Positions 59,259 through 64,000 of a stretch of 64,000 bases of DNA are shown one piece after another; positions within the stretch are counted from its first letter, which is position 1; each line of letters starts with the position of its first letter. The notes under the pieces were generated by a model. That model made no database searches, had not been told where the DNA came from, and worked only from the letters and a program-made list of their open reading frames with translations. The stretch spans positions 1 through 64,000 of the forward strand of contig JANWLE010000037.1 in NCBI GenBank assembly GCA_025451035.1, in the 5' to 3' direction. The stretch is from Solirubrobacteraceae bacterium. Its GTDB lineage: Bacteria; Actinomycetota; Thermoleophilia; Solirubrobacterales; Solirubrobacteraceae. The position numbers were made by a program, and so were the translations under genes.

Positions 59259-60380
59259 TCATGCCTGCGCCACGGGAAAGTCGAGGCCCGCGATGAGCTC
59301 CCGCGCACGCGCGGACTGCTCGTCTCCCCGCAGCCACAAGGCGACGACGCCTTGGCTGTTATCCGCGGATGGGGATAGCGCCATATCGACGATGTTCACG
59401 CCAGCGCGGCCCAGCTCGAGCGCGATTTCCGCGATCACGCCAGGGCGGTTTGGCACCGCGACCCGTAGCTCGTGCACGGCTGCTCCGACTAGCCCCTCGC
59501 CGAGCAGGCGCTCGCGTGCGGCCCTCGCGTGCTCGTTCCAGTCGGTGATCGCCTGCGCGTCACCGGCGGTGAGCGCTTCGCGGACCTCCCCTAGCTTGGT
59601 GATCGTCTCTTCGATGCTGTCTATGAGCGCGTCCCTGTTGGAGAGATAGATGTCGGTCCAGATCCCGCTGTTGGCGCCGGCGACACGGGTTGCATCCCTG
59701 AAGCTAGGCCCGGTGCTGGGCAGTCGCCCGTCGGCCTCGACGGCGTTGGCGGCCTCGGCGACGAGAACGTTCGCGAGCACGTGCGGGAGATGCGATACGC
59801 ATGCCATCAGACGGTCGTGAACCTGCACGTCGATCGCGGCTGGCTGGGCGCCGAGGCCGACGAGGACACGGTGCAGTCGCTCATACAGGACCCCGGAGGT
59901 TCCCTTCGCGGGCGTCAGATACCAGCTCGCCCCGTCGAAGAGATCTTCGCGCGCGTGCCTCACGCCGGAGGTCTCGGCGCCCGCGAGAGGATGCCCGCCC
60001 ACGAACCTCTCATCCGCCCCGGCGGCGGCGAGGACGCGCTTTGTGGAACCGACGTCCGACACTACGCAGTCTGAAGGGGCGCAGCGCAGCGCCTGCTCGA
60101 CTGCGCCCGGCAGGGCACCGACCGGAGCGGCGACGAAGACCACCTGGGCGTCGGCGACGGCGTGAGCGATGTCGTGGACGGCGGCGTCGATCGCGCCGAG
60201 CTCGAGCGCCGCCGAGAGCACCGCCGGGTCCGGGTCATAGCCGCATACCGTGGCGTCCATGCGTTTGCGCGCAGCCATGCCGATGGAGCCTCCGATCAGC
60301 CCGACTCCGATGATCGAGATCTTCAGTTGAGGGCGCTCGCTGGCGTTGTCTGCGCCACGGCCATTTATGTCTGCTGGCAT
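59259..60380 (-). CDS. tyrA: Prephenate dehydrogenase with C-terminal ACT domain
   Basis: TyrA oxidises prephenate to 4-hydroxyphenylpyruvate for tyrosine. The 373-residue product has the NAD motif KISIIGVGLIGGSIGMAAR near residue 20, VGGHPLAGAETSGV with the catalytic-type His, and ACVSHLPHVLANVL. A C-terminal ACT domain (HELRVAVPNRPGVIAEIALE, about residues 305-373) suggests feedback control. ATG 60380 is 16 nt after the aroF stop; the longer upstream frame lies within aroF. Confidence 0.94.
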   Translation of the reverse strand: MPADINGRGADNASERPQLKISIIGVGLIGGSIGMAARKRMDATVCGYDPDPAVLSAALELGAIDAAVHDIAHAVADAQVVFVAAPVGALPGAVEQALRCAPSDCVVSDVGSTKRVLAAAGADERFVGGHPLAGAETSGVRHAREDLFDGASWYLTPAKGTSGVLYERLHRVLVGLGAQPAAIDVQVHDRLMACVSHLPHVLANVLVAEAANAVEADGRLPSTGPSFRDATRVAGANSGIWTDIYLSNRDALIDSIEETITKLGEVREALTAGDAQAITDWNEHARAARERLLGEGLVGAAVHELRVAVPNRPGVIAEIALELGRAGVNIVDMALSPSADNSQGVVALWLRGDEQSARARELIAGLDFPVAQA

Positions 60381-60396
60381 TAGCCCCCGCGCAAGA

Positions 60397-61425
60397 TCAA
60401 ACAGTGCTGAACGATTTTCCGGCCAGTTCCGCCGCGCTGCGCACGGCGGATGCGTACGCGGCGAACCTATCAGTTGGGAGCGCCTGCGGTCCGTCGCAGA
60501 CTGCCCGGGATGGATCGGGATGAACCTCGACGATGACTCCGTCCGCCCCGGCCGCGGCTGCGGCGAGCGACAGCGGCTGAACCAGCTCGTGTCTGCCCGC
60601 TGCGTGGCTCGGATCAACGATCACCGGCAGGTGGGAGAGCTCTTTCAGGACAGGCACTGCCATCAAATCGAGTGTGAAGCGGTAGGAGGTCTCGAACGTG
60701 CGGATTCCTCGCTCGCACAGCATGACGTTCGGGTTCCCCTCGCTGAGGATGTACTCGGCAGCCATCAGCAGCTCCTCGAGCGTCGAGGAGAGCCCGCGCT
60801 TGAGCAGCACCGCGCAGCGTGTGCGGCCGACTTCCGCGAGCAGCGGATAGTTCTGCATGTTGCGTGCCCCGATCTGCAGCACGTCGGCGACATCGAGCAC
60901 GGCCTCGAGGTCGCGCACATCCATGACCTCGGTGACGATCGGCAGGCCTGTCTGCGCCTTCGCTTGGGCGAGCAGTCGCAGTCCCTCTCGGCCGAGTCCC
61001 TGGAAGGCGTAGGGCGAGGTTCGTGGCTTGTAGGCGCCGCCGCGGAACATGGTCCCGCCCACCTGCGCGACCACGCGCGCGGTCGTAAGCGTTTGCTCTT
61101 GCGACTCGACCGTGCACGGTCCCGCTATCAGCACGAAGTGCTCCCCACCTACCTTGCGTCCAGCTATCTCGAGCACCGTGCGCTCGCCGTTGCGGATCTG
61201 TGAGCTGGCCAGCGTGTAGGGCTTGTCGATCGACAGTACCCGCTCGACACCGGCCTGCTGGTGCAGGGGACTGACGTTGCCCTCGGGCGCGAGCGCGCCG
61301 GTGGTGCCGATCACCGTGACACGGTCACCGTTACTTCGGTGAGCACGCGCGCCCGAGCGCTCGACGTTGGCGAGGACAGCCTGCACCTCCTCCTCGCTCG
61401 CGTTCTCCTTCATGACGATCACCAT
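60397..61425 (-). CDS. aroF: DAHP synthase (type I-beta)
   Basis: 3-Deoxy-D-arabino-heptulosonate-7-phosphate synthase, the entry to aromatic synthesis. The 342-residue product has an N-terminal ferredoxin-like regulatory domain (MVIVMKENASEEEVQAVLAN, to about residue 75) and the KDO8P/DAHPS barrel with LIAGPCTVES, GGAYKPRTSPYAFQG, LQIGARNMQNY and VDPSHAAGRHE (metal ligands). ATG 61425 has AAAGGA upstream. It lies behind a 250-nt leader with an aromatic-codon peptide and competing hairpins. Confidence 0.95.
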   Translation of the reverse strand: MVIVMKENASEEEVQAVLANVERSGARAHRSNGDRVTVIGTTGALAPEGNVSPLHQQAGVERVLSIDKPYTLASSQIRNGERTVLEIAGRKVGGEHFVLIAGPCTVESQEQTLTTARVVAQVGGTMFRGGAYKPRTSPYAFQGLGREGLRLLAQAKAQTGLPIVTEVMDVRDLEAVLDVADVLQIGARNMQNYPLLAEVGRTRCAVLLKRGLSSTLEELLMAAEYILSEGNPNVMLCERGIRTFETSYRFTLDLMAVPVLKELSHLPVIVDPSHAAGRHELVQPLSLAAAAAGADGVIVEVHPDPSRAVCDGPQALPTDRFAAYASAVRSAAELAGKSFSTV

Positions 61426-61515
61426 CAGCTTTTCCTTTCGTGCGTCTAAGGCTTAAAGGGAGCCGTGAGTGGCGCGCTCGGCGCGCTGCGTGAAGGCCTC
61501 AAGCGGCCTGTTGAC

Positions 61516-61583
61516 GGCGCTCGGTCCGACTGGACCCTTGCGGCCGGTGGTCCCCGCTCACGGACGGGTGCGGCCGAAGCGCC
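61516..61583 (-). promoter_or_regulatory. Attenuator-like RNA structures before aroF
   Basis: Directly after the leader-peptide stop, RNA from 61583-61574 (GGCGCTTCGG) can pair with 61524-61516 (CCGAGCGCC). Inside, GGTCC (61536-61532) can pair either upstream with GGACC (61553-61549) or downstream with GGACC (61527-61523). Further GC hairpins (CCGAGCGCGCC at 61482-61472) offer alternatives. No clean T-tract follows, so termination could be Rho-dependent or control could act on translation. Confidence 0.5.
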
Positions 61584-61678
61584 TAGCTAAATCGCCAGTA
61601 GCTGAAAAAGCGGTGCGGCCGGACATCCGCGGAGGCGGACTCGCGGGGTGCAGCGAATGCCTGGCCAGAGACGTTCAT
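61583..61678 (-). CDS. Aromatic-amino-acid leader peptide of aroF
   Basis: A 31-codon ORF (ATG 61678 to TAG 61583) ahead of DAHP synthase. It begins NVSGQAFAAPRES and ends HRFFSYWRFS, so codons for Phe (three), Tyr and Trp cluster within ten codons of the stop. This is the layout of ribosome-mediated attenuators: starvation for any aromatic amino acid would stall ribosomes at the same place. The stop codon touches the first stem of the attenuator. A TCGACG-17-TACAAA promoter lies just upstream. A DAHP-synthase leader peptide of this kind (aroR) is known in Corynebacterium glutamicum. Confidence 0.75.
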   Translation of the reverse strand: MNVSGQAFAAPRESASADVRPHRFFSYWRFS

Positions 61679-61686
61679 GTACAGGG

Positions 61687-61715
61687 TTTGTAGCAGACCC
61701 GGAGCGTCTCGTCGA
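61687..61715 (-). promoter_or_regulatory. Candidate promoter of the aroF leader
   Basis: On the minus strand TCGACG and TACAAA are 17 bp apart, placing the start site within a few bases of the leader-peptide ATG, between hisC and aroF. Confidence 0.5.
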
Positions 61716-61727
61716 GGGGCGCTTGCC

Positions 61728-62825
61728 CTAGAGAACCTCTGCTAGGGCGGCGAGAAAGCGCACGTTCTCCTCAGGCGTCCCGTAGCTGACTCGCAGCGCA
61801 CCCTGCTTGCCGAGCGCGCTACCGCCGCGCACGAGCACCCCCCGATCTTCCAGCCCCCGCATTACCTGAGTCTCACGCTCGGCGGCATCCTCGGGCCGTT
61901 CAACGGGTAGCTCAAACCAGCAGAAGTTGGCCTGCGACTCCGCCGGCGTGAGCCCCAGACCGCGCAGCCCCTGCTCCATCGCGCCGCGCTCGGCGATGGT
62001 CCGCATCACGCGGTCTTCGACGACATCCTGGTGGTTTAGCGCCTCGATAGCGGCGGCCTGGGCCAGCGCGTTGCAGAAAAATGGCTGGCGTACCTGGTCG
62101 ACAGCCCGCGGCAGGTCCTCGGAGCCGCACAGCGCGAACCCAACCCGCAGTCCGCACAGCCCGTGGACCTTCGAGAAGGTGCGCAGCAGCACAAGATTCG
62201 GGTGATGCTCGAGCAGCTCGATCGAGTCGTCGGGGTCCTCCAACAGGTTGAACTCGCAGTACGCCTCGTCGAGGATCACGCAAACGTACGGGGGCACCCG
62301 CTCGACGAAGTCCTTGATCTGCCCGAGCGCCACCGCGGTGCTGGTCGGGTTGTTGGGGTTGCAGACGATCACGAGCCGCGTCGCGACCGTTATCTGCTCG
62401 AGCATGGCATCTAGGTCGTGGCGTTCCTCGCCGTCGAGCGCCACCGCAATGGCCCGGGCCCCGGAAGCAGCCGAGAGGTGCGGGTAGACGGAGAACGACG
62501 GCCATGCGTACACGACCTCGGCGCCGGGCTCGAGCAGCGCCTCGCCGGCCGCGAGCAGGATGTCGCAGGAGCCGTTGCCGATCGCGATCCTCGCCGCCGG
62601 CACGCCGTAGCGCTCGGCTAGACGCCCGCGCAGAAGCGCGTTGGTGGGATCCGGGTAGCGGTTCAGGCCCGCGAGGGATCGTGTGATCGCGTCGATCACG
62701 GGCTGGATCGGCGGGTAGGGCGACTCGTTGCTGGCCAGCCGTACCGGGGGTGCGCTGCCGGCGTACGCGCCCGCTGCGGGATAGACCGGGATGCGCCGGA
62801 TCCGCTCTGAGAACTCGATCGCCAC
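61728..62825 (-). CDS. hisC: Histidinol-phosphate / aromatic aminotransferase
   Basis: PLP class I/II aminotransferase, 365 residues. It shows LASNESPYPPIQPVIDAI, AIGNGSCDILL, VCNPNNPTSTAV, VILDEAYCEFN, LLRTFSKVHGLCGLRVGFAL (PLP Lys in SK) and LRVSYGTPEENVRFL. GTG 62825 is preferred to the longer frame; CACAAT lies 6 nt before it. Other his genes are absent and it sits before aroF-tyrA-aroA, so it may transaminate phenylpyruvate or hydroxyphenylpyruvate, an activity known for some HisC homologues. Confidence 0.88.
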   Translation of the reverse strand: MAIEFSERIRRIPVYPAAGAYAGSAPPVRLASNESPYPPIQPVIDAITRSLAGLNRYPDPTNALLRGRLAERYGVPAARIAIGNGSCDILLAAGEALLEPGAEVVYAWPSFSVYPHLSAASGARAIAVALDGEERHDLDAMLEQITVATRLVIVCNPNNPTSTAVALGQIKDFVERVPPYVCVILDEAYCEFNLLEDPDDSIELLEHHPNLVLLRTFSKVHGLCGLRVGFALCGSEDLPRAVDQVRQPFFCNALAQAAAIEALNHQDVVEDRVMRTIAERGAMEQGLRGLGLTPAESQANFCWFELPVERPEDAAERETQVMRGLEDRGVLVRGGSALGKQGALRVSYGTPEENVRFLAALAEVL

Positions 62826-62886
62826 ACGCCAATTGTGCCCGAAAGCGGGCCGTGTGACATCCAGCACGGGCTCGCTCAGGCTCGCC

Positions 62887-64000
62887 TCAGAGGCTGCTGC
62901 GCCGCGGTGCGGGAGCGAGGATGAGTTTGCGGCTCAGATTCCAGGAGTGCCCCTGCGGGTCGCTGACGGCCACGCTCAGACTCACTGGGAGCCGCTTGTG
63001 GCGGCGCAGCAGCGCGCGCCCGGCGCGGTTGAGGTGCACCACGAGCACGCGTAGCTGACCGCGGGCGAGCGTCACCTGCAGCGACCCAATTATCTGGCGG
63101 CGAAGCCCGTGGTGTGAAAGACGTATGTAGAGGTAAAGGCTCATGGTCAGCGAGCAGGCGGGAGCGCAACGGGCGTGACCCAGCCGCGCACGTGTGGCGA
63201 CCCTCAGCCGGCTGCCGTTGCGCGGCAGGCCGAGCAGTCCGGCTATCTGGGCCGCGCTATATGCGGTGGGGCTCGAGGCAGACGCTTGCACGCCGGGCGC
63301 AGTCGTGCTCGGGCTCACGCTAGTGGCGGGCGCTTGCGGGCTGGACGGCTGGGTGAGCGTGCTCGCCGACGTGGTGGATGCTGTCGTCGTGAGCGACCCC
63401 GGCGACGAGCAGAGGTTCGTCCCGGTGACCGTCAGCGGGTGGCTAACGCTCGCCGGGTCGCCCTGCGCGTCTTCGGCGGCGAGCTTCACTTCATAGCTAC
63501 CGGGCGCGCAGAACGAGTGCGTCACCGACTGGCTGCTTGCGCTGTCAGGGCCGTCGACCGTCGTGTTGCTGTCCGCGAACGTCCACTCATATTTCGTGAT
63601 CTGACTGGCGGCGGAGTCGGTGCTCGCGTTGCCCTCGAGGGTGGCGGTCTGACCGGTGGTGAGTGAGGTCGGTGGCCTGAAGGCGACAGCGGGGAGTCGC
63701 TGCTCGCAGCCGCCGGCGCTGTCGCTCCACTCGCGCTGCAGTAGGTATTCGGCGTTGCCGATCAGCTGGTTGAAGGCCCCGGAGGTCCCATACTGGGTGC
63801 TGCCTGAGAGCAGTGGCCCGTACATCACAGACGGATCGGATGTGACGCACAGATCGCCGTTCTCATAGCCGTAGTCGGCGTTCGCGGTTTCGCTGCCGAT
63901 GCTGTCCCACCAGCCCTCCCCGGTGGGATCGGTCACCGACTCGTTGTGCTCGTGGCTGCCCGAGTTGATCACTGGCCCAGCATCGCTGCCTTCCGGACGG
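62887..64000 (-). CDS. Secreted PKD-domain protein, N-terminus outside window
   Basis: The frame is open through position 64000, so the gene's start is missing; about 371 residues are visible. The first part, GSHEHNESVTDPTGEGWWDS to NGDLC and YLLQREWSDSAGGCEQRLP, resembles secreted proteins with an H-E-x-x-E...TDP motif, possibly a metal site. A PKD-like domain follows (VAFRPPTSLTTGQTATLEGN, KYEWTFADSNTTVDG, HSFCAPGSYEVKLAAEDAQG). Then come a Ser/Thr/Pro-rich linker of about 60 residues and a C-terminal basic Ig-like domain ending LILAPAPRRSSL. It is probably extracellular; the function is unknown. Confidence 0.7.
   Translation of the reverse strand, partial: RPEGSDAGPVINSGSHEHNESVTDPTGEGWWDSIGSETANADYGYENGDLCVTSDPSVMYGPLLSGSTQYGTSGAFNQLIGNAEYLLQREWSDSAGGCEQRLPAVAFRPPTSLTTGQTATLEGNASTDSAASQITKYEWTFADSNTTVDGPDSASSQSVTHSFCAPGSYEVKLAAEDAQGDPASVSHPLTVTGTNLCSSPGSLTTTASTTSASTLTQPSSPQAPATSVSPSTTAPGVQASASSPTAYSAAQIAGLLGLPRNGSRLRVATRARLGHARCAPACSLTMSLYLYIRLSHHGLRRQIIGSLQVTLARGQLRVLVVHLNRAGRALLRRHKRLPVSLSVAVSDPQGHSWNLSRKLILAPAPRRSSL

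Overview
The window is 64 kb of very GC-rich, gene-dense bacterial chromosome. It holds housekeeping and biosynthetic genes only; I saw no rRNA, tRNA, insertion sequence, prophage or CRISPR array. The o-succinylbenzoate menaquinone pathway, GatCAB plus GltX, a Fur/VIT pair, a queuosine-salvage enzyme, small Trp-rich membrane proteins and many -10-like hexamers placed 6-8 nt before start codons suggest an actinobacterium. Protein style and gene order look most like Thermoleophilia/Solirubrobacterales. That placement is inference from general resemblance, not a search.

Layout. 1-9842: menaquinone locus on both strands (menE partial, menB, menA, menC, menH, menD, menF), with an MMPL/RND exporter translationally coupled to menD. 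9928-12164: ilvBN behind a structured leader. 12334-13862: VIT-type transporter and Fur-family regulator divergent across an AT-rich operator region, then two small membrane proteins. 13915-17104: gatCAB. 17159-21818: two related four-helix membrane proteins, folD, pcrA. 22006-26295: queuosine salvage (Qng1), cysE, cysK, an Rrf2 regulator and an HDOD-LuxR fusion. 26387-32227: gltX, nfo, dnaE. 32370-35046: a large coiled-coil protein with an SCP2-like C-terminal region, and a 57-residue membrane protein. 35143-45650: argG, a GNAT, then (read on the minus strand) SpoU methylase-pheS-pheT-argC-argJ-argB-argD with nearly every junction a 4-nt stop/start overlap. 45919-49362: thrS, infC, rpmI, rplT. 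49511-54440: acyl-CoA synthetase, a DsbA-fold protein, priA. 54524-62825: metK, der, cmk, aroA, tyrA, aroF, hisC. 62887-64000: a secreted PKD-domain protein cut by the window end.

How the genes work together. The men genes convert chorismate to menaquinone, and the hisC-aroF-tyrA-aroA run supplies chorismate and aromatic amino acids. thrS-infC-rpmI-rplT-[attenuator]-methylase-pheST parallels the E. coli thrS-infC-rpmI-rplT-pheM-pheST order, with arginine biosynthesis appended.

The most interesting signals are regulatory. (1) A 31-codon leader ORF before aroF ends in HRFFSYWRFS, placing Phe, Tyr and Trp codons just before its stop and ahead of competing hairpins. (2) A strong intrinsic terminator with a competing antiterminator sits between rplT and the methylase-pheST-arg operon. 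(3) At least 14 genes show a TANNNT hexamer 6-8 nt before the start codon, predicting widespread leaderless mRNAs. (4) The Fur/VIT intergenic region is a mirror-image pair of such promoters around an imperfect palindrome.
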